A stretch of 64,000 nt of DNA from Faecalicatena sp. Marseille-Q4148. Lineage in GTDB: Bacteria; Bacillota; Clostridia; Lachnospirales; Lachnospiraceae. Below, piece after piece: positions 48,503-57,581 of this stretch. The stretch lies in NCBI GenBank assembly GCA_018228665.1, contig CP073692.1, forward strand, positions 2,554,046 through 2,618,045. The letters run 5' to 3'. Each line of letters starts with the position of its first letter. Within the stretch, counting starts at the first letter, position 1. The position numbers were made by a program, and so were the translations under genes. The notes below the pieces were generated by a model. The model was not told the origin of the DNA. It did not search any database and was given only the letters and a program-made list of their open reading frames with translations.

Positions 48503-49178
48503 TTCGTTGTTTTTTGGCGCTGTACTTAGCTTATCTGCCTATGAAATCGGGCTTTTAATGAAGCGTAAATGGAAACTTGCCATTTTTAATCCGACGCTGA
48601 TTAGTGTTATTGCGATTATTAGAGTATTGAATATTTTTAAAATTGATTATGAGAAATATAATGAAGGTGCAAAATATATCAGTTATTTTCTCACTCCGGC
48701 TACGGTGTGTCTTGCCGTACCGCTATATGAACAATTAGAACTTTTGAAGAGAAATTTAAAGGCAGTGGCAGTAGGAATTACGGCCGGTGTAGCGGCAAGT
48801 CTTGGCGGCGTATTTGTACTTGCAAAATTGTTCGGATTATCGCAGGAATTGTATGTGACGATGCTGCCAAAGTCAATTACAACAGCGATCGGAATGGGAA
48901 TTTCAGAAGAGCTTGGCGGAATTGTGACGATTACGGTGGCAGTTATTATTATTACGGGAATTCTCGGAAATGTATTTGCAGAAGCAATCTGCAAAATGTT
49001 TCATATTACAGAACCGATTGCTGTGGGCTTGGCAATCGGAACATCTTCTCACGCACTTGGCACAGCGAAGGCGATTGAACTGGGAGAAGTTGAGGGAGCT
49101 ATGAGCGGGCTTGCAATTGCGGTGGCAGGACTAATGACTGTTGTGGGAGCATCAGTATTTGCAGGTTTTGCTATGTAA
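48483..49178 (+). CDS. lrgB: LrgB/CidB-family membrane protein
   Basis: 231 residues with about six or seven membrane helices. The conserved [19 protein letters not shown] and [18 protein letters not shown] mark LrgB. It begins inside lrgA with AAAGGGGAG upstream of its ATG. It is the partner of LrgA. The physiological role (lysis control or small-acid transport) is not settled for Clostridia. Confidence 0.94.
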   Translation: MQEIINNSLFFGAVLSLSAYEIGLLMKRKWKLAIFNPTLISVIAIIRVLNIFKIDYEKYNEGAKYISYFLTPATVCLAVPLYEQLELLKRNLKAVAVGITAGVAASLGGVFVLAKLFGLSQELYVTMLPKSITTAIGMGISEELGGIVTITVAVIIITGILGNVFAEAICKMFHITEPIAVGLAIGTSSHALGTAKAIELGEVEGAMSGLAIAVAGLMTVVGASVFAGFAM

Positions 49179-49232
49179 GAAACAAAGAAAAAGGAAATGA
49201 AAATGAAATAGACAGTAGACGGAGGAAATGTG

Positions 49233-49715
49233 ATGAAAGCAGTATATCCTGGAAGTTTTGATCCGGTAACATTCGGACATCTTGACATTATTCAGAGAGC
49301 AGCAAAAGTAGTGGATGAATTGATTATCGGGGTGATTGTAAATAAAGCTAAGAAATCTCCGCTTTTTACATTGGAAGAGCGGGTAGCTATGCTGAAGGAG
49401 GCAACGAAAGAATATCCGAATGTAACGGTAAAGATGTTTGACGGAATGACAATTGATTTTGCGCGGGAGAATGGGGCACGTCTTATTATCCGAGGACTTC
49501 GGGCGGTTACCGATTTTGAAAGTGAAATGCAGATTGCCCAGACAAATCACAGTCTGGACAGCAATATTGATACAATGTTTTTCACAACCAGCCTGGAGTA
49601 TTCTTTTTTAAGCTCGACAGTTGTGAAGGAAGTTGCTTCTTATGGAAGGGATACATCAAAATTTGTTCCGGAAGTTGTGCAGAAGGCATTTCAAGAAAAG
49701 TTCCAGAGGGATTAG
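49233..49715 (+). CDS. coaD: Phosphopantetheine adenylyltransferase
   Basis: 160 residues from ATG 49233, which has GGAGG seven bases upstream; a GTG directly before it is possible but closer than ideal. It forms dephospho-CoA from 4'-phosphopantetheine and [24 protein letters not shown] contains the T/H-x-G-H nucleotide motif, and [19 protein letters not shown] and [14 protein letters not shown] are diagnostic. A hexamer of this enzyme controls CoA supply. The flanking genes are unrelated. Confidence 0.97.
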   Translation: MKAVYPGSFDPVTFGHLDIIQRAAKVVDELIIGVIVNKAKKSPLFTLEERVAMLKEATKEYPNVTVKMFDGMTIDFARENGARLIIRGLRAVTDFESEMQIAQTNHSLDSNIDTMFFTTSLEYSFLSSTVVKEVASYGRDTSKFVPEVVQKAFQEKFQRD

Positions 49716-49818
49716 TGAATTAGCATGCAGCCGGATTGGCAGAAACAGTATGAAAAATTGTCTATCCAAAGCATTTGATGCATATAGATATAACAACGGC
49801 ATAGATTAAGGTGAGGCA

Positions 49819-51528
49819 ATGGCAGTTTTACCGGCACAAAATGAAGCATACGCAGACTTTATTTTTCAGTACAGTCAGAATACCCATGGAGAGCGGGAAT
49901 ATACATCTAATGATTTTTTTGAAATTATAGATGAAATATATGCAGTTGTGTATATTTCGCGGGAATCGATCGGAGAAATCAGCATTGCAGATTATAATTA
50001 TGGAGCGGTTCCCAAATACTATGTGCCTATGGATACAGAAGCTTTGAATGCTTCAGGAATCCTGAGAGTACAGAATCAGCCATATCTCAATCTGAAAGGA
50101 AAGGGAACGGCGGTTGCCATTATTGATTCCGGAATTGATTATGAAAATAAAGCATTCATAGATGCAGTGGGAAAGAGCAGAATTGCTTATTTGTGGGATC
50201 AATCGATTCCTACTGAATGGGATGAGGAAAGTGATGCGGCAAGGAATGGAAGAACGGTTCCTTATGGCAGGGAGTTTACCGGAAAAGAAATTGATGAGGC
50301 GTTAGGAAGTGATGATCCAAAGAAAGTGGTGCCGTCTGTAGATGTGAATGGGCATGGAACTTTTCTGGCGGGGATTGCGGTCGGCAGCGGAAATGCAGCA
50401 CAGGATTTTCTTGGTGCAGCGCCGGAAGCATCGCTGATTATTGTGAAGCTAAAGCAGATGAAAGAATATTTGCGGGAATTTTATCTCGTTCCCGAGGGAA
50501 TAGATGCCTATCAGGAAAATGATATCATGTTTGCTGTGCAGTATGCGATCAACCGTGCAAGAAAGATGAATATGCCGCTTTCCATCTGCATTGGACTTGG
50601 AACGAATCTTGGCGCTCATATTGGAGAAGGACCTTTGAATCAGTATCTTGACAGTGTGAGTCGGTATAAGCAAAGAGCAGTATCTGTCGCAGCGGGGAAT
50701 GAGGGAAATATGCGCCATCATTTTGGCGGTATGATAGAGGATGGAGAACAAGAAATGGTTGTTGAAACTCGTGTCGGTGCAGGAGAACCGGGATTTGTAA
50801 TGGAATTCTGGGGAAATGCACCGAATTTTTATTCTATGCAGATTCAGACACCATTTGGGGAGGAAGCAGATGTTCTCACAAGTCGCGGCGGAGAGGTTCA
50901 GGATATTCGGTTTATTTTTTCAAATACAAGGATTCAGGCAACTTATGTAAGGCTGGAACGTCAGTCGGGAAGCACATTGATCTTTTTAAGAATGATTGAG
51001 CCTGCAGAAGGAATCTGGAGGTTTCGTATTTTTAGCAATGCAATTTATCAGGCGGGATTTCATATGTGGCTTCCGCCAAGAGGGGTGCTTAGCAATGAGA
51101 CATATTTTCTTGAATCATCACCGGCTAATACGGTAACAAGTCCGGGAGATTCAGAGGCGGTTATGACTGTGACGGCATATGATTATCGAAATGAGAGCCT
51201 TTATGTGGAGGCGGGAAGGGGATATTTGTCAGATGGTAAAATTAAACCGGATTTTGCCGCGCCGGGGGTGGAAGTGACCAGTATCCTGCCCGGTGGAAAA
51301 TTTGTGAAGAGGTCCGGAACGAGTCTGGCAGCAGCGCAGACAGCAGGGGCGGCAGCGCTTTTGCTCGAATGGGCGGCAGTAAAAGGGAATTCTCCGTTTC
51401 TGAATGGAAAAAGCATTAAGAATTATTTTATCCGGGCAGCAGGGCGCAGTACCGGACGCCAGTATCCGAATCCGGAGTGGGGATATGGAAAGTTGAATCT
51501 CTATGGAACCTTTGAAGTTTTGCCATAA
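49819..51528 (+). CDS. Csp-like subtilisin-family serine protease
   Basis: 569 residues. S8 peptidase with a complete triad: Asp103 (VAIIDSGIDY), His179 (VNGHGTFLAG) and Ser502 (RSGTSLAAAQ), plus oxyanion Asn in SVAAGNEGNM. A long insert between His and Ser (about 290-450) is beta-rich and matches the jelly-roll domain of clostridial Csp germination proteases. The first about 90 residues resemble a Csp prodomain. No signal peptide is visible. Csp proteins cut the SleC pro-enzyme in spores of some Clostridia. No other germination gene is in view, so the role is open. Confidence 0.87.
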   Translation: MAVLPAQNEAYADFIFQYSQNTHGEREYTSNDFFEIIDEIYAVVYISRESIGEISIADYNYGAVPKYYVPMDTEALNASGILRVQNQPYLNLKGKGTAVAIIDSGIDYENKAFIDAVGKSRIAYLWDQSIPTEWDEESDAARNGRTVPYGREFTGKEIDEALGSDDPKKVVPSVDVNGHGTFLAGIAVGSGNAAQDFLGAAPEASLIIVKLKQMKEYLREFYLVPEGIDAYQENDIMFAVQYAINRARKMNMPLSICIGLGTNLGAHIGEGPLNQYLDSVSRYKQRAVSVAAGNEGNMRHHFGGMIEDGEQEMVVETRVGAGEPGFVMEFWGNAPNFYSMQIQTPFGEEADVLTSRGGEVQDIRFIFSNTRIQATYVRLERQSGSTLIFLRMIEPAEGIWRFRIFSNAIYQAGFHMWLPPRGVLSNETYFLESSPANTVTSPGDSEAVMTVTAYDYRNESLYVEAGRGYLSDGKIKPDFAAPGVEVTSILPGGKFVKRSGTSLAAAQTAGAAALLLEWAAVKGNSPFLNGKSIKNYFIRAAGRSTGRQYPNPEWGYGKLNLYGTFEVLP

Positions 51529-51651
51529 GCGGAGAAAGTAAAATAGACTTGACGGCTCTTATGGTTACCTTGTACACTGATAGTAATTGCAGGAGTTTTT
51601 GTAAAGAGAACTTCGGAACAGCGAGTATGAATTTAAGAAGGGACAGATCGC

Positions 51652-52647
51652 ATGAGAAAAAAACATAAATATGAAGAACCGTATGATGATGAAATAATGG
51701 ATTATGATGATGAGTACGATGAAGAATACGATGAAGAGTATGAAGAAGAATATGATGACTATGATGATGATATTTTTGATCGATTAGAAGAAGAACATGG
51801 GGGCAGAAGACGCAGAAAGGTATCGAAACCACAGAAGACACCGGCAAGAACAGGAAAACAGCGTCAAGAGGGAAGACGCGGTCGGCGAGAGCAGAAGAAA
51901 CGCAGAAGCGTCGGTTCGATACTCAGCAATATAGTGCTTGTAATTGCTGTTTGCGTGTTTATATATTCTGCTTTTCAGTTATTTCAGATTTATTCTGAAT
52001 ACAGTGAAGGAGATAAAGAGTACGAGAACGTACAGCAGATAGCTATTCAGACGGAGAAAGATCCTGAAACACAGGAAGATGTCTTCCGGGTAGATTTTGA
52101 TGCGCTGAAACAAATTAATGGAGATACGGCGGCGTGGATCCGGTTTGAGAATCCGGAAGAGATAAATTATCCGGTTGTACACTGTATGAATAATGAGACA
52201 TACCTTACAAAAACATTTGAAGCCAATGATAATAAACTGGGCGCGCTTTTTATTGATGCAAGAAACCATGAAGATTTTTCAGATTATAATACAATCATTT
52301 ACGGTCACCACATGAATAATGGTGCTATGTTTGCAAAGCTTTTGAAATACAAAGATCAGGCTTTCTGGGAAAAGAATCGTTACTTCCATATTTATACGCC
52401 GGATGGAACGGCACATAAGTATGAAATCTTCGCAGCAGGAGTTATTAAAGATACGGCAGAGAATTATCAGCTGAATTTTGCTTCACCGGAAGAATTTGCA
52501 AATTATATTACAAAAGTAAAACAGGGATCTGCCTATGATACCGGGGTGGCAGTAGATGCCACAGCAAAGACAGTGACACTGTCAACTTGTACGAATGAAA
52601 GAGATGATGAGCGGTTTGTTGTACATGGCGTAGAGATTCAGGAATAG
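51652..52647 (+). CDS. srtB: Class B sortase with an acidic/basic cytoplasmic tail
   Basis: 331 residues. Residues 8-48 are almost all Asp, Glu and Tyr in near repeats (DEEYDEEYEEEYDDYDDD). Residues 51-86 are strongly basic (GRRGRREQKKRRS). One membrane helix (about 90-112) is followed by the sortase domain with His in IYGHHMNNGAMF, Cys in TLSTCTNERDDERFVVHG and a downstream Arg. The domain (about 125-331) fits class B, which anchors proteins to peptidoglycan or builds pili. No pilin or NPQTN-type substrate is nearby. The 90-residue charged tail is unusual. Confidence 0.92.
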   Translation: MRKKHKYEEPYDDEIMDYDDEYDEEYDEEYEEEYDDYDDDIFDRLEEEHGGRRRRKVSKPQKTPARTGKQRQEGRRGRREQKKRRSVGSILSNIVLVIAVCVFIYSAFQLFQIYSEYSEGDKEYENVQQIAIQTEKDPETQEDVFRVDFDALKQINGDTAAWIRFENPEEINYPVVHCMNNETYLTKTFEANDNKLGALFIDARNHEDFSDYNTIIYGHHMNNGAMFAKLLKYKDQAFWEKNRYFHIYTPDGTAHKYEIFAAGVIKDTAENYQLNFASPEEFANYITKVKQGSAYDTGVAVDATAKTVTLSTCTNERDDERFVVHGVEIQE

Positions 52648-52711
52648 GAAGAAAATTAGGAAGAAAATGCAGCAGACCTGAAAAAGATGAAAGCAAAATG
52701 GAGGTAGACAG

Positions 52712-52900
52712 ATGGAATACAAGTTTGAGGTCGGAGATATTGTAAAATTAAAGAAAAAGCATCCTTGTGGAAGTTTTGAATGGGAAATTCTCAGAGTGGG
52801 TGCAGACTTTCGTCTGAAATGTACCGGGTGCGGGCATCAAATTATGATCTCAAGAAAAAATGTAGAGAAAAATGTAAAAGATATTAGAAAAAAGTCTTGA
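52712..52900 (+). CDS. DUF951 family protein
   Basis: 62 residues. MEYKFEVGDIVKLKKKHPCG, GADFRLKCTGCGHQIMISRK and a basic C-terminus match the small DUF951 family, with Cys residues in CTGCGH that may bind zinc. GGAGGT lies upstream of the ATG. In Firmicutes this gene is commonly found just before rpsF or ychF, and rpsF follows here. The function is unknown; nucleic-acid binding is a plausible guess. Confidence 0.85.
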   Translation: MEYKFEVGDIVKLKKKHPCGSFEWEILRVGADFRLKCTGCGHQIMISRKNVEKNVKDIRKKS

Positions 52901-52925
52901 AATCAAAAGGAATTTATGATAGAAT
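52897..52925 (+). promoter_or_regulatory. Promoter of rpsF-ssb-rpsR
   Basis: TTGAAA (52897-52902), 17-bp spacer, TAGAAT (52920-52925). The -35 overlaps the stop codon of the DUF951 gene. Confidence 0.65.
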
Positions 52926-52949
52926 CAGCAATTGTGATATATTATTATA

Positions 52950-52985
52950 ATCCTTGTTCCCGCTTTGGTACGGGAGCCAGAGACC
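52950..52985 (+). promoter_or_regulatory. Candidate S6:S18 ribosomal leader hairpin
   Basis: Between the promoter and rpsF the transcript can form TCCCG/CGGGA around a CTTTGGTA-type loop, next to a CCAGAGACCAT segment. In many bacteria a leader hairpin upstream of rpsF binds the S6:S18 complex to repress the operon. Position and a CCG-containing stem agree, but I could not match it to the consensus model. Confidence 0.35.
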
Positions 52986-53003
52986 ATAAGGAGGTAAAGC
53001 AAA

Positions 53004-53291
53004 ATGAGCAAATACGAATTAGCTGTTATTGTTAGCGCGAAACTCGAAGAAGAAGAAAGAGCAAACGTTGTAGAAAAAGTGAAAGCTTTAATCGAGCGCT
53101 TTAACGGTAATTTAACAGACGTGGATGAATGGGGTAAGAAGAGATTAGCTTACGAGATTCAGAAAATGAGAGAAGGATATTACTATTTCTTCCACTTCGA
53201 AGCTGATACAACTGTTCCGGCAGAACTTGAATCAAGAATGCGTATTATGGACGGCGTTATCAGATATTTATGCGTTAAACAGGAAGCATAA
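53004..53291 (+). CDS. rpsF: Ribosomal protein bS6
   Basis: 95 residues. KYELAVIVSAKLEEEERANVVEKVKALIERFNG, DEWGKKRLAYEIQKMREGYYYFFHF and the final RYLCVK are standard for bS6, which binds bS18 in the platform of the 30S subunit. AAGGAGG precedes the ATG. First gene of the conserved rpsF-ssb-rpsR operon. Confidence 0.97.
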   Translation: MSKYELAVIVSAKLEEEERANVVEKVKALIERFNGNLTDVDEWGKKRLAYEIQKMREGYYYFFHFEADTTVPAELESRMRIMDGVIRYLCVKQEA

Positions 53292-53308
53292 AGAAAAGAG
53301 GAATATAT

Positions 53309-53755
53309 ATGAATAAAGTAATTTTGATGGGACGCCTTACAAGAGATCCGGAAGTAAGATATTCACAGGGTGAGAGCTCACTGGCAATTGCCAGATATAC
53401 ATTAGCTGTTGACCGTCGTTTTAAGAGAGACGGAGAAGCAACTGCTGATTTTATTCCATGCGTTGTATTTGGAAAGTCTGCTGAGTTTACAGAGAGATAT
53501 TTCCGCCAGGGAATGCGTGTTGTTGTTTCAGGACGTATTCAGACTGGAAGTTATACAAACCGTGATGGAGTGAAAGTTTACACAACAGAAGTTGTTGTTG
53601 AGGAGCAGGAATTTGCAGAAAGCAAGGCAGCAAGTGAACAGAACGCCGGCTACCGCAGTGCGGCGCCAGCACCATCACCGGCACCGAGCATTGACGCAGG
53701 GGACGGCTTCATGAATATTCCAGACGGAATTGATGAAGAATTACCATTCAATTAG
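53309..53755 (+). CDS. ssb: Single-stranded DNA-binding protein
   Basis: 148 residues. The OB-fold core begins MNKVILMGRLTRDPEVRYS and contains AIARYTLAVDRRFKRDGEATADFIPCVVFGKSAEF. A Pro/Ala linker follows (about 110-130) and then the acidic tip DEELPFN that recruits repair and replication partners. The place between rpsF and rpsR is typical of the main chromosomal SSB of Firmicutes. Confidence 0.97.
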   Translation: MNKVILMGRLTRDPEVRYSQGESSLAIARYTLAVDRRFKRDGEATADFIPCVVFGKSAEFTERYFRQGMRVVVSGRIQTGSYTNRDGVKVYTTEVVVEEQEFAESKAASEQNAGYRSAAPAPSPAPSIDAGDGFMNIPDGIDEELPFN

Positions 53756-53800
53756 CGATAGGCGGACAGAGGTCCGGAGTTTAACAGGAGGTAAAAAGCA

Positions 53801-54064
53801 ATGGCTTACGAAAAAGGTAACAGACCAGATTCTCCAATGAAGAGAAGAGGCGGACGCAGAAGAAAAAAAGTTTGCGTATTCTGTGGTAAAGAGAATAACG
53901 AAATCGATTATAAAGATGTAGCAAAATTAAAGAAATATGTTTCTGAGAGAGGAAAAATCCTTCCGAGAAGAATCACAGGAAACTGTGCAAAACATCAGAG
54001 AGCTCTTACAGTAGCAATCAAGAGAGCAAGACATATCGCTTTAATGCCATACGTTCAGGACTAA
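53801..54064 (+). CDS. rpsR: Ribosomal protein bS18, zinc-type
   Basis: 87 residues. The core [26 protein letters not shown] is unmistakable. The N-terminal CVFCGKEN (Cys25, Cys28) and later NCAKH show a possible zinc-binding (C+) form. A basic RRGGRRRKK stretch lies before it. AGGAGG is upstream of the ATG. It closes the operon and is followed by a terminator. Confidence 0.97.
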   Translation: MAYEKGNRPDSPMKRRGGRRRKKVCVFCGKENNEIDYKDVAKLKKYVSERGKILPRRITGNCAKHQRALTVAIKRARHIALMPYVQD

Positions 54065-54096
54065 TTCTGAGAGTATAGACAGTAAATGAGATGAAG

Positions 54097-54148
54097 GAAG
54101 CGTTGTAACATAGATGAGTGATCATTTATGAAACGGCGCTTCTTTTTT
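54097..54148 (+). terminator. Terminator after rpsR
   Basis: GAAGCGTTGT and ACGGCGCTTC (with two G-T pairs), extended by CATA/TATG, form a long stem, followed by TTTTTT. Confidence 0.85.
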
Positions 54149-54285
54149 GTTTTCCCTATCAAGGAACGGAAAAATATTTATTCGTTAAGAATGCGGTAAG
54201 ATATGAAGAACAGGATAAGATGATGAATTAGTATCGTAAAAATATATAGAATATACGGTGTTTTTATGAGAAATCTGCAGGCTTC

Positions 54286-54314
54286 TTGTGGAATAAATGA
54301 CTTTTTGTTATACT
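54286..54314 (+). promoter_or_regulatory. Candidate promoter of the isomerase-kinase operon
   Basis: TTGTGG (54286-54291), 17-bp spacer, TATACT (54309-54314), 49 bp before the GTG start. Confidence 0.5.
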
Positions 54315-54362
54315 GAATTTTAGTAAAAGCTGTATTTAATAGGAAAAAGGAGTTGACGAAGA

Positions 54363-55049
54363 GTGAAACGCTCAAAGATTAATCAGTGCATAAGGGATAT
54401 GGAAAAGCTTGCAAAGGAACATGGATTTGAACTTCCGCCATTCTGTTCCTGGAGTCCGGAAGAATGGGAGACCAAATCAGAAGAATATGATGAGATCCGG
54501 GATAATATGCTTGGATGGGATATTACAGATTACGGACTTGGAGACTTTGATAAGGTAGGATTTGCACTTGTTACGATTCGTAACGGGAATCAGAATAATC
54601 CAAAGTACAAAAAAGTGTATGCAGAGAAGCTGTTGATGTTAAAGGAAGGACAGCATTCGCCAATGCATTTCCACTGGAAGAAATCAGAAGATATCATTAA
54701 TCGGGGCGGCGGCACATTGATCATTCATCTTTATAATGATAAAGGAGACGGAAGCTTTGACGACAGCGATGTTCTCGTAAATTCCGATGGACGCTCTTAT
54801 TATGTGAGTGCGGGAACCGGAGTGGAATTAAAACCGGGAGAAAGTATTACGTTATGGCCGCATCAGTACCATGATTTTGATGTAAAAGAAGGCACAGGAG
54901 ACATTCTGATCGGGGAAGTATCGATGTGTAATGATGACAATACAGATAATCGTTTTTATGAAAATGTAGGACGCTTCCCTGCGATTGAAGAAGATGAGGC
55001 TCCTTACCGCTTGTTATGTAATGAATATCCGGAGGCAAAATATGAATAG
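54363..55049 (+). CDS. D-lyxose/D-mannose isomerase (cupin type)
   Basis: 228 residues from a GTG start with AAGGAG ten bases upstream. The cupin metal site is visible as MHFHWKKSED (two His and a Glu) and the later WPHQYHDF. This matches the D-lyxose isomerase family, which also converts D-mannose to D-fructose in several characterised members. It is coupled by an 8-bp overlap to a PfkB sugar kinase, and it lies beside a beta-mannosidase locus. So the likely task is mannose to fructose to fructose-6-phosphate. The true sugar preference needs an assay. Confidence 0.85.
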   Translation: MKRSKINQCIRDMEKLAKEHGFELPPFCSWSPEEWETKSEEYDEIRDNMLGWDITDYGLGDFDKVGFALVTIRNGNQNNPKYKKVYAEKLLMLKEGQHSPMHFHWKKSEDIINRGGGTLIIHLYNDKGDGSFDDSDVLVNSDGRSYYVSAGTGVELKPGESITLWPHQYHDFDVKEGTGDILIGEVSMCNDDNTDNRFYENVGRFPAIEEDEAPYRLLCNEYPEAKYE

Positions 55050-56016
55050 TAAAAAATATGATGTGATTGCATTAGGGGAATTGCTGATCGATTTTATACC
55101 GTCGGGAAAAAGTGAGCAGGGAAACGAGCTCTTTGAGGCGAATCCGGGAGGAGCGCCGTGCAATGTACTGTCGATGCTGCAGAAGGTGGGGCGAAGAACG
55201 GCATTTATCGGAAAAGTCGGAGAAGATGAGTTCGGATTTATGCTTAGAGATGCTATCAGTTCTGTAGGGATTGACAGCTCGAAGGTCTGTCTGGATCCTT
55301 TGGCACATACGACGCTGGCTTTTGTGCATAAGCTGGAAAATGGTGACAGAGATTTTTCGTTCTATCGAAATCCGGGAGCAGATGTCTGCCTGGCAGAAGA
55401 TGAGGTAGAAGAGGAGTTTGTAAAAGAGGCAAAGATATTTCATTTTGGAACATTGTCTATGACTCATGAACATGTAAGAAAAGCGACAGAAAAGGCGATT
55501 AAGATCGCGGAGCAGAATCACCTGCTTCGATCTTTTGATCCGAATCTAAGAGAGCCTCTGTGGGAAGATATTGGGAAGGCAAAGGAGCAGATCCGTTACG
55601 GGTTGGCGCACTGTGATATTTTAAAAATTTCAGACAACGAAGTACAGTTTGTCACAGGGAAAGAGAAGCTTGATGAAGGAATGAGAGAGATTCTTTCAGA
55701 ATATCCGAATATCACACTGGCGTGTCTGACTTTGGGAAAAGATGGAAGCAAAGCGTTTTATAAAGGGGATGTGGTGGAACAGCCGGGATTTCGCTGCAAC
55801 AGTATTGAGACAACGGGAGCGGGAGATACCTTTTGCGGAAGTATGCTTCACTATGTGTTGAAATACGGCATAGAAGGACTGGATAAGAAGAAGCTTAAGG
55901 AGATGCTTATCTTTGCCAATGCGGCAGCAGCACTTGTTACAACAAGAAAAGGGGCGCTTTATTCCATGCCTGAGAGAGAAGAAATAGAAGAATTAATTCA
56001 GCGAGGGACAGCCTAG
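55042..56016 (+). CDS. PfkB-family sugar kinase, probable fructokinase
   Basis: 324 residues from ATG 55042, chosen because GGAGG lies 6 bases upstream; a longer in-frame reading from 54985 lies wholly inside the upstream gene. PfkB features: YDVIALGELLIDFIP, NPGGAPCNVLSML, FIGKVGEDEFG, and the catalytic loop TTGAGDTFCGSM with the base Asp. It probably makes fructose-6-phosphate from the isomerase product. Its stop overlaps that of the convergent regulator gene in the shared palindrome CTAG. Confidence 0.9.
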   Translation: MNSKKYDVIALGELLIDFIPSGKSEQGNELFEANPGGAPCNVLSMLQKVGRRTAFIGKVGEDEFGFMLRDAISSVGIDSSKVCLDPLAHTTLAFVHKLENGDRDFSFYRNPGADVCLAEDEVEEEFVKEAKIFHFGTLSMTHEHVRKATEKAIKIAEQNHLLRSFDPNLREPLWEDIGKAKEQIRYGLAHCDILKISDNEVQFVTGKEKLDEGMREILSEYPNITLACLTLGKDGSKAFYKGDVVEQPGFRCNSIETTGAGDTFCGSMLHYVLKYGIEGLDKKKLKEMLIFANAAAALVTTRKGALYSMPEREEIEELIQRGTA

Positions 56017-57581
56017 TGCGGCGCCCTCTCATTTTGATTTTCAGAAAAATCTGACTGCAGATGGGACGTTCTGTATTCCTTTGCACTGCATCCGACATAT
56101 TTTTTAAATACGGACGAGAAATGTTTATAGTCATTGAAACCTACCATAGAACAGATTTCATAGACTTTGTGAGAAGATTCTCGGAGAAGCTCCTGAGATT
56201 TTGTAATGCGGTATTGTGTCAGCCATTCTTTAAAATTGATACCTACAGTATCTTTAAAAATTTTACTGAGATAGTTAGGGGTCAGATGAACTTTTGATGA
56301 AAGCAGGCTCAGAGAAATATCTTCACCATAATGGCTGTACACATATTGCATGACAAGGCTGATGATATGCTGATAATTATTGATATCATACGAGACAGAA
56401 TGGGAGTCTGCCATTTTATAAAAGAAATCTGTCATGTCTGCTTTTAGCTGCTCGTAAGTCTCGCAATGTTCAATATCAAAAAGACTGTACAAATTAATGC
56501 GCTGGACAATAGCATGTGCAGGAAGATTCAGTTTGTTCAGATTTGTAATACAAATTCTCAAAAACAATGTTTTTGCTTCTTCCAGAGAAATTTTGTGAGT
56601 TGAGAATTTTTGGAAAAGCAAATATAATTTTGAAAAATATTGTTCCGCAGATAACTCATTTATGTCAGAGAAAAAATTTATCTCACGTTTTAAATTCTGC
56701 TGCGTCGGATTGCACATATATTTTCGCAGTAAAATATGAGGAACACTATCAGAGTAAACAATAGGATCCGAAAGCTGGCAATAATGAAACGCAAGAGCGG
56801 CAAAGGCTTCATTATAAGATTGAGCAATATTGTGGTAGCCGAAATATTCACTGCCGCATCCGATAATAATTTCAAGATTATTTTTCGTGTGAAGAAATTC
56901 TGAAAAACAATTAAGAAATTCCGTACAGTCTTTGACCGAGTCTTTGTAGTTTAACATTACCATGAATAAATTATAGTGATAGGATTTTACAATATGGCTG
57001 ATCCCGGCCAACGACAGATATTCTTCAACAATATTTGAAATCTCATTTAAAGGGAGCAGAGTGTGTGTAGGCCAATGTTCTGCCCGGAAAGTAAATACGC
57101 GGAAAAAGGAATGATCCATGGAAAAGGTTGTATTTTGCGGAGTGTTCCATGAAAGCATAATACTATTTTGCAGGGAAGGATTATTTGCAGCGTAAAGGGA
57201 AGAGGTACTGTCAAATTGTTTTTTTATTTTTAATATGATATTGATCAGTTCATCGGCGCCGAGTGGCTTTAACAAGTACTCAGAAACACCGAGAGAGATT
57301 GCTTTTCTCGCATCTTCAAAATCGTCATAGCCAGATAAGATTACGAATACGATGTTACTGTCAATCTGTTTAGCTCTTTCGATAAATTCAAGTCCATCCA
57401 TTTTGCCCATCTTTAAGTCGGTAAGGACACAATCAGGGTGAAGTTGTTCTACAAGTGGAAGTGCTTCCATGCCATTAGAAGCTTCTCCACATATTTCGAT
57501 ATCATATTTGGACCATTCGATTGATTCAATAATTCCCTTTCTAACAAAAAATTCATCATCTACGACTAATAATTTCATCAT
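56013..57581 (-). CDS. YesN-type response regulator with AraC-family DNA-binding domain
   Basis: 522 residues. Receiver domain at the N-terminus (KLLVVDDEFFVRKGI; phospho-acceptor Asp55 in CVLTDLKMGKMDG; SEYLLKPL). A long middle region (about 140-400) of unknown fold follows, then a C-terminal AraC double helix-turn-helix (about 410-510: SLSLLSSKVHLTPNYLSKIFK; VYEICSMVGFNDYKHFSSVFK). It overlaps the kinase gene by 26 bp. The probable target is the divergent sugar ABC transporter promoter, which lacks a good -35. Confidence 0.93.
   Translation of the reverse strand: MMKLLVVDDEFFVRKGIIESIEWSKYDIEICGEASNGMEALPLVEQLHPDCVLTDLKMGKMDGLEFIERAKQIDSNIVFVILSGYDDFEDARKAISLGVSEYLLKPLGADELINIILKIKKQFDSTSSLYAANNPSLQNSIMLSWNTPQNTTFSMDHSFFRVFTFRAEHWPTHTLLPLNEISNIVEEYLSLAGISHIVKSYHYNLFMVMLNYKDSVKDCTEFLNCFSEFLHTKNNLEIIIGCGSEYFGYHNIAQSYNEAFAALAFHYCQLSDPIVYSDSVPHILLRKYMCNPTQQNLKREINFFSDINELSAEQYFSKLYLLFQKFSTHKISLEEAKTLFLRICITNLNKLNLPAHAIVQRINLYSLFDIEHCETYEQLKADMTDFFYKMADSHSVSYDINNYQHIISLVMQYVYSHYGEDISLSLLSSKVHLTPNYLSKIFKDTVGINFKEWLTQYRITKSQELLRESSHKVYEICSMVGFNDYKHFSSVFKKYVGCSAKEYRTSHLQSDFSENQNERAPH

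Noticed and set aside
54985..55041. Longer N-terminus for the PfkB kinase starting at 54985
   Set aside because: The extra 19 codons lie wholly inside the upstream isomerase gene and have no ribosome binding site, whereas GGAGG precedes the ATG at 55042.
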